From the NCBI RefSeq assembly GCF_963576675.1, contig NC_088916.1:76339501-76403500 (forward strand): a stretch of DNA of 64,000 bases, given 5' to 3'. A program made the position numbers and the translations under genes. Each line of letters opens with the position of its first letter. The first letter of the stretch is position 1. Shown one piece after another: positions 10,980 to 21,574 of the stretch. The notes under the pieces were generated by a model. It had not been told where the DNA came from. It was given only the letters and a program-made list of their open reading frames with translations, and searched no databases. Source of the DNA: Euphorbia lathyris. Lineage: Eukaryota > Streptophyta > Magnoliopsida > Malpighiales > Euphorbiaceae.

Positions 10980-13053
10980 TGTTGGGGTTTTGTGTCCTAT
11001 AGTCAATTGTTGCAGGATACAAACTTATTGTAAATGAATTGTTCTTTATATCATTTGTTTTAATGAGATATATGTTTTATAACTATATAAAGGCAATCCC
11101 TTTTGAGCACTAAATAAAGTCTAATAAAAGGAAATCCGTAAGTTTGTTTAAAGTGATTATAAAGTGTTCATACAAGCATGAAGTGAGACAAAACTTTATA
11201 ATAAACTAATAAACTTAAAACCACCCCAAGTCAAGTGATATATTTAGGATTGATATATCACAGTTGAGACTTGTATGTAACAATGTCTTCTGTCCGACAG
11301 AAAGCTGATCTCACAAGCTTCACATATATAGATATCTAGACAGTTACATAGATCCGGTGAAACGTTGTTCATTAGGATTGGGGATCCGACTTGAGATAAC
11401 AGGATGGGTAGATTCATCATTGTCAACTGTTCATCTCATTGGTATTAATAGGTATAACTAATCCTCAGACTCAAAGGAATGTTAATTGGTCATCCTGAAT
11501 TACTGAATGTGAGACTTTGATCCTGTGGTCCCACGATCCTTAACAGAGATGACTCTGGGGTGTGAACTACAAAGGTTGGGTGTCACAAGAAGTAATTTCA
11601 GGGTAGTTATACATTGGATTGAGCATTTATCACTCCCGATTAATGGGAGATACATCCAAGGATCGCTTGTGGAAGACTCGACTCTAAACCCTTGCAAGGT
11701 GATAGCTTAAGAGTAGAAATTCGGATTTCACTTAACCTATCTTTTTGAGTTGACTCGGCCAATAACAAGTAAAACGAACGTCTCGCTATATGTGACTTGA
11801 CATTACCCATAGTCATAAGATTCAGTTCAAGGATGTAGTTGATAAAGGATCGTATTATACCGTAACTAATACGGAAGGGTTAACGACAGAATCAACCTGT
11901 CTTCTTAACGGACTCTGGGGGAATGATTACAGACTTGCCTATAACATACTCAGTACATCATTCCGTTATGCAAGGATTAAATATAATTCTTGAAGAAATT
12001 AATTTAATAGTTGCATACGGCCAGAAGTAGTAAGAACCTAATGGATCACACATAAGACTTGGAACCAAAAGAGAGATGGATATGATTAATAGATGGAAGC
12101 CCAATTGAGCCCAGTAGGCCCATTTATATAGAAGGGGGGCCGAAATTTATATATAGTAAATAAGGAATTATTTTAATTCCATTAATCCTAATTTGATTAG
12201 GTTTGTGAGTTAAATTAATTAAGAGATAATTAAGTTAGGAGTTTTAATTAGATTAATATACTCCTATTATTATCCAATTAGGTTATTTATTATTATCCTA
12301 AATGTATTTGATATATTATAAGATAATAATTAGGAATCCTATTCCGAATGGAATTCCTATTAAGTAACCTATTCCTATCTAACTAGGGTTTAGATACAAG
12401 CGACTATATATATACCCCCTCCCTATGAGAATTTCGACTAAGCTAAGCCTATATCCCTCCCCACTTGTGATTTTCGAAATTGCTTAAGAGAGAGAGAAAA
12501 GAATTCTATTCCCAAGTTCGTGAACAAGAATTCATACGGCATTCCATCGATTGATTAATCTTATTCATCCCTCTTTCTCTTTGATCTTGCGTTGGTTTAT
12601 TAGAGGCAATCTATTTTGGTTGCATCTCATAAGGGTTGATTCTAACTTAATCTCACCGTGTTCACGAAAGAAGGAAAAACAATCAAAAGGGAGAAATTCG
12701 TTTTTCTTCGCCTACATCAGGTCAGTTCACTATTTCGAGGATCCCCGGAGATTGAACCGTCGGATCGTCGCGATATTTGGACAGTAGCTTCTAGACATAT
12801 TCTTCCTCGTTTCCACCGAAGGGATTATCGTTCGAAGGTCTGGAAGGTCTGTTTCGGATAGGGGCAGATTGGTAAACTGTTTACATCTCCTTTGAAGTTG
12901 TGGGCACTTCGTTTGCAACGGTAGATTGATAATCGAAAGGTATTTCTTCTTATCCCTCTTTATATGAAATAACGATTAACGGATCCTATGGTTAAAAGGA
13001 AGTAGGCTAAATTTTTTTTATATTTCCGCTGCTATACCTTAGCATTAATTTCC
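10980..13053 (+). repeat. Right LTR of element E, last bases missing
   Basis: It matches 3414-5488 with about 18 differences by eye (for example an AA/A indel near 12115 and TTGTTCGG versus TATCGTTCG near 12828). It stops at AATTTCC instead of AATTTCCTTCA and passes directly into the RNase H of element A. Truncation at the very tip argues against clean integrase-made ends on this side. Confidence 0.9.
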
Positions 13054-14640
13054 AAAAGCAGCAACGTACTCAGCTTCAGTGGTTGACAGGGCTACTGACG
13101 CCTGCTTCTTGCTGAACCAGGACACAAGACTGCTCCCAAGGAAGTGGCATCCTCCTGAGGTGCTTTTTCGTTCAAGGTTGTCTCGTCCGTAGTCAGCATC
13201 AGTGTATCCAATGAGTGTGAAGTCATGAGTATTGGGATACCACAAACCTGCATTCACTGAGCCTTGCAAATATCTAAGGATTCTTTTTACAGCTATGTAA
13301 TGAGATTCCTTAGGGTTAGATTGATATCTAGCACAATAACATACTGAGAACTGAATGTCCGGCCTACTAGCAGTTAAGTAAAGAGATAACCAATCATACC
13401 TCGGTACAATTTGCTGTCTACTGACTTACCATTCTCGTCAGCGCATAGGACAGTGTCAGTGCCCATAGGGGTAGACATTGGCTTGCAATTTTCAAGTTCA
13501 TACTTCTTCAATATCTCCTTGGCATATTTAGCTTGACTGATGAAGATGCCATTTTTCCCTTGTTTGATTTGAAGTCCAAGGAAAAAATTGAGTTCTCCCA
13601 TCATTGACATTTCAAACTCAGTCTGCATCTGCTTACTAAATTTCTTGCACATTGACTCATTAGTGGCACCAAAAATAATGTCATCAACATATATTTGAGC
13701 CAGCAGGGTATCTTTACCCTTCCTCTTAATGAATAAGGTTGTATCAGCTTTACCTCTGACATAATTTCTAGTCAGCAGGAAACTGGTCAGCCTCTCATAC
13801 CAAGCACGTGGTGCTTGCTTAAGGCCGTACAGAGCCTTTTTGAGCTTATAAACGTGGTTTGGGAATTTAGGATCCTCAAACCCTGGAGGCTGATTGACAT
13901 AAACTTCCTCGTTTATAACTCCATTAAGGAATGCACTCTTAACATCCATTTGAAACAGTTTAAAGTTCATATAGCTTGCATATGCATATAAAATTCTAAT
14001 AGCCTCTAGCCTTACCACTGGTGCAAAGGTCTCACCGTAGTCAATACCTTCTTGCTGACTGTAGCCCTGAGCTACAAGTCTTGCTTTATTTCTGACCACG
14101 TTCCCTTGTTCATCCAGCTTGTTGCGGAAGACCCATCTTATTCCTATGGTCTTCTGGCTTCTTGGTTTTGGCACTAGATCCCATACTTCATTTCGTCTGA
14201 ACTGATCAAGTTCTTCTTGCATTGCATTCATCCAGAATTCATCATACTCAGCTTCAGCGAAATTCTTTGGCTCCTGGATAGAGACGAATGCTACGTTGCT
14301 GAGGTATCTCCTGAGTTGATTCCTCATCATCAGGGTATTCTCAGCGGCATCAAGAATGGCACTCTCTGAGTGACCTCTTGGTATCCTAATCTCCTTTGGT
14401 AGATTGATGTCTTGCGCTGGTTGTGTTTCAACAATCTTTGCAAGTGTAGACTGATCAGTGAAAGTAATTTGAGTTTCACTTTTACCTTTGGTCAGCCCTT
14501 GAGGAAATGACTCAGCGGTAGTTTCTTTGTCAGCGGGTGCTGAGTGTGGATCATCCTCGGTCAGCGGCTGGTATCTACCTGTAGGGTTAGTTTCATCGAA
14601 CTCAACATGTACTGACTCTTCTAAAACTTGAGTTCGTTTA
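13054..14640 (-). pseudogene. pol: RT/RNase H remnant of SIRE-type element A
   Basis: On the minus strand from about 14640: a linker, then [12 protein letters not shown], the RT core with [27 protein letters not shown] and YVDD (near 13690), then the connection and RNase H with GYTDADYG and [13 protein letters not shown] one-base deletion near 13385 shifts the frame (MIG is followed by a wrong frame and a stop at 13374). The RNase H ends abruptly at TTEAEYVAA, where element E's LTR begins. Upstream, integrase, protease and gag are deleted and the sequence jumps to a 5' LTR tip. The protein closely matches B and C. Confidence 0.9.
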
Positions 14641-14645
14641 TTGAA

Positions 14646-14671
14646 AAATCATGTGGAAAGGTGTTTCAACA
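14646..14671 (-). repeat. 5' LTR tip of element A
   Basis: About 26 bases, read on the minus strand as TGTTGAAACACCTTTCCACA and on, match the LTR start of B and C. It is fused to pol sequence without the rest of the LTR or the gag/integrase region. The fusion point shares AAAATCATGTGG-like sequence, suggesting a large internal deletion. Confidence 0.75.
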
Positions 14672-14914
14672 CGATATACCAAAGAGTTGTTCTAATCCGG
14701 TGATTTCAAAGTGATTGATAAAGGTCTCATTGATCTGTATTATAAGGTGAAAGCCAAACCATGGCACAATAAGACCCTCTTACATGCCATTCCTTCTCAA
14801 TTCAACCAACGCGAATTCATCTATCTGCTTAAAAAATGTTATTATGTGGGTGAGGTCACGAGTGTGCTTGTAGTAATAAAATATCGATCCCACAGAGAAC
14901 GTATGATAATTTGA
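14672..14914 (+). other. Flank of element A with an unrecognised short ORF
   Basis: This is the sequence into which A inserted. It contains a 67-codon ORF (14711-14914) with WHNKTLLHAIPSQFNQREF. I do not recognise it; it could be the end of an old gypsy coding region because LTR-like repeats follow. The 3' part enters the first LTR-like repeat (CGATCCCACAGAG near 14890). There is no evidence of a host gene. Confidence 0.3.
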
Positions 14915-16278
14915 TTAGAAATTATTGTCTTGATTACATTCATTTTCTCGAGGTTTATAGGAAATCGTTAATGGTTTAAAATGGTTTCTAATCCTAATTT
15001 TGGTTATAGTTAAGATTACAATTTATAGAAATTATGTTTAGGTTAAAGTAAAGTTCAAGACTTGTTTACGCAAAGCAAGAAAACAACTTATAACTTTGAT
15101 CCGATTATTAAGATGTAACAATTTATCGTTTAATGCAATTAATGGGCTTCAAACTACAGATAATCTTTCTACGGTCGGAACAGATTGCTACCTTAATCAA
15201 ATTGGTGTTCTATGTTTGATAAGTCGAGCTATCGATCTTATCAACCATAAATCCTAATTCTTTTAAGTGTTCAACAAAGTTTTCATTGAAATGTAATTTG
15301 TGTAAAAGGTTTTATTGAAAACACAAGTTTATTATTTTGAAGAACATTTGTTAGAACAGACTTCAAAATAACAACAGTAAATATAAATTGAATTGAAAAT
15401 ATATATTATTAATAAACTGTGAATCGAATCAAGTTAACAGAGAAGAAGAAACTTGGATAGCATTTTAACTAATTTGAGTTCTGGGGTGTCAATCCTTTCC
15501 TCAAACTTCGTAGGTTTGTCAGACCCTGGGGCGCTTCAGCCGCTAATTCTTCTCGCTGAATCCTCGAAATAGAGACCGCTGAATCCACTATCAGAGTGTA
15601 AACCCATCTTCGAACAATACTTGAACTCTAAACTATAAGAACTACATATTGTATCTCAAACTATTTACACAACTTGTAACTTTATAACAAGTTTGTGTCA
15701 CAAAACTATGAACTAGAACAACCAACTGAACAACATTAATTCTGAATTTCTACATCTATTTATAATGTTCCAAAAGGTATGTTTGAAGGGTCATATCCGT
15801 TGGTGAAGAGTCGCTTCTATCCGGACGAACAGACGCGTTGTTTCGAATTAAAACATGTGAAATCAGTGATGTAACTTCGCTGTTTCTGCCGGCATTATTA
15901 GAATCTCGGTCGCGGCATAGATTGAGGGAGAATTATGCACGAATGCGCGTTTTCAAGTCTGAAACACACGTGTCGCGACCGAGATATTGGGAATCTCGGT
16001 CGCGACAGGGACTTTTGTCTCCGTTCGTCGATCGTTTCCCAACTCTTCGTTTCGGTCTTTGAATTGTACGCGCCTTTTATCTTGTAAATGTGATTTCTCT
16101 CTTGTTTTTGCTCCGTTTTAGCTCATATTTGGATTTTTCCAAATAATTAAGTACCTTGCACAATAGAAACAAATACAGGCGTAAAAGTATTCTAAATGAA
16201 CATAATTAACATGATTTTAATACAAAACTAACATAATTATTAATGATATTTTAGGTATATTTTGGGCTTATCAATATT
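14880..16278. repeat. LTR-like diverged repeat, copy 1
   Basis: It shares many blocks in order with 16290-17368: AACCTTAATCAAATTGGTG-like, GTTAACAGAGA(A/G)GAAG, GTCAATCCTT...CTCAA.CTTCGTAGGTTTGT, GAATCCTCGAAATAG, GGATTTTTCCAAATAATTAA and the end TATTTTGGGCTTATCAA. The phrase TCGATCCCACAGAGAA near its left end resembles a motif seen in plant gypsy LTRs. It is probably an old gypsy LTR or a solo pair. It contains a perfect 15-bp inverted repeat at 15971-16007. Confidence 0.5.
15971..16007. repeat. Perfect 15-bp inverted repeat (hairpin) in LTR-like copy 1
   Basis: Left arm TGTCGCGACCGAGAT, a 7-base loop, right arm ATCTCGGTCGCGACA. A further direct copy, GAATCTCGGTCGCG, lies at 15901. The diverged second repeat keeps a degenerate form at the same relative place (17087-17122). 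Confidence 0.85.
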
Positions 16279-16289
16279 GTATGAAGCTC

Positions 16290-17368
16290 ACTTAGACTAA
16301 TCAATCGTTCCTCTCGGCCTAAGACTGAAAACCTTAATCAAATTTGGTGTTTATATCCGATTAATCGACCTATCATAATGACAAAACATAAATCCGAATT
16401 TGCTTAAGTGTCCAACAAGTTAGCATGAAAAATACCAAAATCTCTTTATAAATACTTTTGCATGAAAACGCCCGTTAGAATTACTTAAAGAGTATCGTTA
16501 GATCAAACTTAAAATAAAACAACAGTAAAGATGGAATTGAGTTAAAAGATATTTATTAGTTTGAGTTATAAACATCTCAAGTTAACAGAGAGGAAGAACT
16601 TTGAATGACATTTGACTAGGTAGATTTCCGGGTTGTCAATCCTTTACTCAACTTCGTAGGTTTGTTAGACCGTGGGTCGCCCCCAACATTGGTTCTTATT
16701 ACTGAATCCTCGAAATAGCACCTCTCGGTGATCTACGGAGTATAAACTCGAGTTGATTAAACTCTAATGTAAATAATAAAATCTGTATCTTGTATCTCTA
16801 ACTATTTGTACTTTGGTCACAATTGATTAATTTGTGTAACTAAAAACAACCAACATTGAATTCTGAATTCTTCCTCTATTTATAATTATCCAAGAGGTGT
16901 GCTGAAGAGACGTGTCAGTTGGTGAAGGATTGCCTTTATCTGGATGAAAGGATGCGTCGCTTGGAGAAATAAACATGTTAAACGTGCTAAACAGCTTTGC
17001 TGTCATTGTAGAGATTCAAGAATCTCGTACGTGATAAAGGGAAGAGGGAAGGAAGGAAGGAGGCGCGTGTTGCTGCTCTTGGGGTGTGTCGCGGTTAAGA
17101 TTATGAAATCTCGATCATGACAAAGACTTTTCTTTTCGTCCTTGGTTGTGTGCTTCAATTCTCTGACGTGATTTTCACAAAAGCTTGATTTCTCACTCAT
17201 TTCTACTCCATTTTTGCTTCTATTTGGATTTTTCCAAATAATTAATACCTTGCACACAAACAACAAATACCAATATGTAATCTTTCTAAAATAATATAAT
17301 TAATATATTTTTACATGAAATTTACACATTTATGCATGCTAATTTTGGTATATTTTGGGCTTATCAAC
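16290..17368. repeat. LTR-like diverged repeat, copy 2
   Basis: The second copy of the family described at 14880-16278, with the same block order and the same end, TATTTTGGGCTTATCAA. The two copies differ strongly, so they are old. No coding region lies between them: they are nearly adjacent, unlike an intact element. Confidence 0.5.
17087..17122. repeat. Degenerate hairpin in LTR-like copy 2
   Basis: TGTCGCGGTTAAGAT and ATCTCGATCATGACA flank a 6-base loop. This is the decayed counterpart of the perfect hairpin at 15971-16007. Confidence 0.5.
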
Positions 17369-17639
17369 TGTGGCTTCCGAGTTTATTTTCTCTCTTTCTT
17401 TCAAGAGATATTGCACGATTTTCACTTAGCTTTGAGTCAAATACCCATGTCGATTGCTTGCAACTGGTGACCATATATCAATTTTACAGTCGAGCAGATG
17501 ATATACTTACTGCGAAGTTAGTGATACAACTTCTCACCCCTTGTGAGGATGCGAGGTCTTGTCATATTTTTTTGGAATTTATAGAACTTGTCCTTGAGGA
17601 TGCACTCCCTACTTCTTGAGGTTGTGCCTCATTTCTCAT

Positions 17640-19137
17640 TTCAGGTTTCGCCCGATGTCCTAAAATTTGGATAGTAGAAGCTCGGGCTTCTGCATACTAG
17701 GCATTCTCATCCAGATGCACTAGCTTCACTTCGAGCTTATTAGACCTTATTTCATCTCACCCAAATGGGCACCAATTTTCCATCTGTGACTCGAGTTCTG
17801 ACTATCATCTCTTCGCTCGTGGAATTCCTATATATCCTCCTTCTGTTTCATTTTCTCTCTTGTGGGGGTTCTCTTCGAGTTTTTTTCCTTTTCGATCTCT
17901 ACATAATTAGCTAACCATTTGCTTTCATCATATTGAACAAAGCTTTGGCACATCGCCATTAGCTCCTCGAACATTCCAGGTGGGTTAATGCGGCATTTTT
18001 GTTTTAGCGCTTCACAAGTAGTCCCCTTAGCTAAATAATTTGTGGCGACTTCCAGGTTCAAGGATTTGACGAAAGAGGACACATTATGAAATTGTGTGAG
18101 GTAATAATGAAGTTGCTCCATGGGTTGATGATGGATGTCGTGCAAGTCAGTGCTAATCATTTTGGCTTTAACAACTCCTACAAATCGAGCCACAAAGAGA
18201 TAATTGAGGTTATTGAGGGAATTTATAGATCCCGCTGTGAATTTTTTGTAGCATTTTTGTGCTACTCCCAACAGTGTGGTGGGAAATATTTTACACATTA
18301 TTAAATTATCCTGAGTGTACAGGTTCATCATGCTCATAAATGTCACAAAGTGCTCATTTGGATCTTATACTCTTATGTAGTAAGGCAGACTTGGGGTCTT
18401 CTAGTGTGTTGGAAATGGAGTATCAATGATTTCAGTAAGAATGGAGTATGTGAATGTATTTGGTATCCTATCGTCCAGTCGAGCACCTTTTTTATCCAGA
18501 AAGGACTTCCTATGGCTACTCGATAGGGGAGCTTTTTGGAGCTGCTTTGTGACTTGAGATGGTTGGTGTCTGCCTTGTTCTTCTTTCGATGAATATCCTA
18601 TCAAGGTTGGTATTTATGGAATTTTGCACCAGGCTCTCCGGGTTATCTTTCGATTCCTTCCCGATGTGCTTGGGAGAGAGTCCTCTCCTTAGTGAGGTAA
18701 GCCAATAGTGGTTGGTTTTCTTGCTGCAGATGCAGCTGGATCTCGAGCATTTTTTTTGAGTTCTACAATTCTTTAATGGATGTGAGGAGTGCAACATTGG
18801 GGTCATTTGTAGGTGCTCGAGTAGTATCTATTTTCTCTAATGAGTGGTCCTCGGAGTTTAGGTGCCCCGTAGTGCACTCGTAATTGCGACGAGGTCTCTT
18901 CTTCCCGCCCATCGAGGAGGTAGGGTGTCTTTTAATTTCTGCTGTCGAAGGGTGGATTCTTGTTGTTTCGTGCCTTTTGGTAATTTTCCCTCCATGTTTA
19001 TCAGGTTCTAGTTTGACGGCTGAGAAAGTTCATCGAGATCTGAATATCGTAGAGTATGATCCACGCTCATTGAACCAAATATTGGATGTGGTCCAACTTC
19101 TCCATGTTGACCTATTCTGGAAAGGTTAACATGTGCT
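17640..19137 (-). pseudogene. Ty3/gypsy gag remnant with leader
   Basis: The best part (18346-17828) reads LYTQDNLIMCKIFPTTL, then GVAQKCYKKFTAGSINSLN and LNYLFVARFVG, matching the retrotransposon gag (capsid) family pattern in which a WY-K-L-P-GSI motif follows the LKG-A block. Later come EQLHYYLTQFHNVSSF and a lysine-rich end. Upstream (18350-19000) the frame is broken by stops. At about 19060-19090 the minus strand holds a primer-site-like region (AATATTTGGTTCAATGAG), homologous to plus-strand 29425-29450. There is no pol nearby. It is an old, dead gypsy fragment. Confidence 0.6.
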
Positions 19138-19715
19138 AAAGTGGACCGCTAGTGTAAACTTCGATGGCAAAGTTAGTAAACTTGAGGATATAAAAGGAAT
19201 GTTAATAATGAGCTCATAATGAAGAGATATAGATAGTTACCCTTTTATATAGGTGCGAGTGACTGTGCAATGCAAGTACCGTTTGCCCTTAGTGAGTACG
19301 ATATTTTAAGTCTTGAACCTGCTTTTTCGGTAACTTTTTTTAGAGCGAAATAGACTTAAGGGGAATGAATCCGAAATACTATTTAATTAATTTAGTTCGA
19401 ATGCGATAATTATTTATATAATTTAATTTAAACATGTAAAGGTGTCATAAATTATTTGTATAATTCAAATTATAAAAGAGTAAAGGTATAAGTATGACAC
19501 TACCCAAATACCCACTTATGGTTGCTTAGAGCTTTTATGAAAATTGAATGCAAATATGGTAGTAGATATTTGTGTTAAAGCAAATGATAAAGTTTTCTAT
19601 TTGAAAAGCTTTGCTATTGCCGTGGTATTATGGTACAAGCAAGCCACCAAATTGTTATCTTTCAATTATTAGAATCTTTTCCTTACATTTTAATCAAATT
19701 GTCTTTGTCTTTTAA
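19138..19715. other. AT-rich stretch, probable gypsy LTR remnant then unique DNA
   Basis: The first part (to about 19240) is the reverse-complement homologue of the sequence before the gypsy primer-like site at 29300-29430, so it is likely the end of an old LTR. It includes CTTTTATATAGG near 19234. The rest shows no gene or clear repeat. Confidence 0.35.
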
Positions 19716-19937
19716 GGAGTGTTTGGCTAGTGCTTTTTCTCTTCTGGTTTATCTTTTCACTCTAAAAAATGAGTTTTAGGTGTTTGGTTAGACACATCTT
19801 GTTTGCCATTTATAGCTGAAAAGTAGTTTTTTTTTTCTATAAAAGCAGAGAATCCATATTTTTTTTGGAAAAACAACATTTTCCAATAGTAAACAGCAAA
19901 CTGTAATAACAAATAACATGTAAACCAAATGGGCCTA
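19716..19937. mobile_element. Tourist/Harbinger-like MITE
   Basis: The ends GGAGTGTTTGGCTAG and AACCAAATGGGCC are imperfect inverted repeats flanked by TAA on both sides. The interior is AT-rich with no ORF. The GTGTTTGG terminus and a TAA duplication are typical of PIF/Harbinger-derived MITEs. Confidence 0.5.
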
Positions 19938-20829
19938 ATTTACATCATTCAATTTCTAAATTTTGTGTGTTTTTGCTTTTATTTCCATTCATGGAGAGAA
20001 AAAAAATCCCATTAATATATGCTTTATACCTCATTTTCAATAAAAAGTTATGGATATCTACATAAATAGTTAAATACCTAATCAATAAGAAATCCAAATA
20101 AAGACCAACTTTAGACTGCTTTTAGTATCTAATAATATGATAGGTGTTGTTTTGTTGTTATTGATGAATTATTCAATTCTTAGGTATAAAGACACCATTT
20201 AAAAAAAAAAATATGTTAATCTTAATATCATAAATGACATGTTTAAATGCTTCACAATCACAAGTTAGGTCAATTTAAAATATTATTAACGGAGTTTTCT
20301 GTACAATCATGAATCTCTCCATATGTGCATTATGTTATCACTAATCAGGTTAAATAAATTATAGCATCATATAAGTCCCAACAAAGGATTGAAAGGAGGT
20401 TCTGTAAAGATATTCTTTTGGCAAAGGTGGGATCTCTTACGAAAAATTTCTAAATAGAATATGATACAAGTAGTAATGATAATAGATATATTATCGATTG
20501 GGTTTTCTAAACGAAGTCTGGATACTTCATTTGTTTGGTCTAAACAAGGCAACCATAAATTATTCTATAATACTATTAATTTGAGTACCTCTTTTATTTT
20601 TTTCTCTAGATAAGTATAATTCGAAAATCTAAATTCTGTGTTTTTACACATACAATTTATAAACATTGTTTTCATCAGTTTAGAAATATCAATATCAAAA
20701 GTAAAAAAAAGAGATTTTTTGAAACAAAATTCTGTGGATTGGTATGAATTTGTAACAAATGCAACTTTTTCAGTCAGTATAACTTTTAGAATCTAGTTTG
20801 ATTCTTCATTCTGATGAAATTGTTGAGAC
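19938..20829. other. AT-rich non-coding DNA
   Basis: I see no gene. A small minus-strand ORF at 20552-20367 has no recognisable domain. Part of 20370-20600 may belong to the same organelle-like block as 20830-20945, but I cannot place it. Confidence 0.4.
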
Positions 20830-20945
20830 AATCGAAAACGGTATTTCCTTGTTCAAGAGGTCTGGAGAAAGCTGCAATCAATAGGATTTTCCTAAACCTC
20901 CCTTCGCGAAAGGAAGGAGGTGAAATTCTTTTTCCTTTCCGCGAC
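20830..20945. other. Probable plastid-derived insertion (16S rRNA/trnV spacer type)
   Basis: Words such as AAAGCTGCAATCAATAGGAT, TTTTCCTAAACCTCCCTTC and GTGAAATTCTTTTTCCTTTC strongly resemble the conserved plastid inverted-repeat spacer upstream of the 16S rRNA gene, as I remember it. It is short, has substitutions and lacks any gene. It would be a nuclear plastid DNA fragment. Confidence 0.5.
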
Positions 20946-21574
20946 TAATAAGGTTATCAAATGAATGGTAATTACAATTGACACGACTGAAAAAGATATA
21001 TGAGTTAATATATGTTCTAAACTCGAAACTATCATAAAAAGAGAGAATCTATTTTTTTTTACAAACCAAAACAGATTTCATGTGTATAGATATAGAATTA
21101 AACTGAATTTATTGATCATAATATAAAATTCAATTAAGATATTGTATAAAAATATGATTTCCTCTATTCTTTTTTGATTTAAGAATTGAAGCGAATGGAT
21201 CGGATCGAATTGGAAAATGGAAAGATTTGTACAAGTTATACCTTTCGTTACCACTTTGTGGAAAATCGTTAGGTATGGATATGTTAGATACCTGTGACTC
21301 GTAGTCATCCTTTTAAGCTCAACTAAGCGCAAAAAATGCAATTTTTTTGCATTTTGAACCAATTGATATGTAATTGGTGTAGAACATGTGAATACAATAT
21401 TTTGATTTTTTTAACGATATATGATATTGGTCCAGTTGTCAATATTAAACCTCCAATTTTTCCATTTATGATATTACTAGAAAATTGCTCTTGAATGACA
21501 ATAATCAGAATATTTTTTTACCTTATCTCATTTTAGGTCTTATTTCTGGTAACGATCCTGGCAGAAGTGAATGG
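20946..21574. other. AT-rich non-coding DNA
   Basis: No supported gene. A 94-codon minus-strand ORF (21362-21078) is Ile/Leu-rich by base composition and has no recognisable motif. It may extend the organelle-like patch to its left, but this is not shown. Confidence 0.4.

Larger units (their letters stand above)
3046..13053 (+). mobile_element. Element E: Ty1/copia block, RNase H fragment-LTR-internal-LTR
   Basis: Plus-strand copia element with two nearly identical LTRs of about 2.08 kb around a 5.5-kb internal region holding gag and a full pol ORF. It is preceded by a second, partial copy of its own 3' internal end (3046-3413). The right LTR lacks its last four bases. No target-site duplication is visible because both outer ends are irregular. 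It lies inside the SIRE-type element A and replaces part of A's RNase H and spacer. By eye the LTRs differ at roughly 18 sites, so this is the youngest insertion here. Confidence 0.85.
1..14671 (-). mobile_element. Element A: SIRE-type Ty1/copia retrotransposon, partial and interrupted
   Basis: Minus-strand element whose 3' part (accessory ORF, 1-2819, with its TATA box) and 5' part (RT/RNase H, 13054-14640, plus a 5' LTR tip ending at 14671) are separated by element E. Assignment rests on close protein similarity to elements B and C in this window, which carry complete SIRE-type gag and pol. The 3' LTR would lie left of base 1. Two large pieces are missing: gag through integrase, lost at about 14640-14646, and the RNase H C-terminus with the first part of the spacer, lost where E sits. 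Known: SIRE/Maximus elements often carry an extra ORF after pol. Inferred: A is a dead relic. Confidence 0.85.

Noticed and set aside
17332..17619. Plus-strand 95-codon ORF as a gene
   Set aside because: It starts in an LTR-like repeat and has no recognised domain; likely chance in retroelement remnant.
20367..21362. Small minus-strand ORFs at 20367-20552 and 21078-21362 as genes
   Set aside because: No recognisable motif, AT-driven composition; one lies beside a plastid-like patch.
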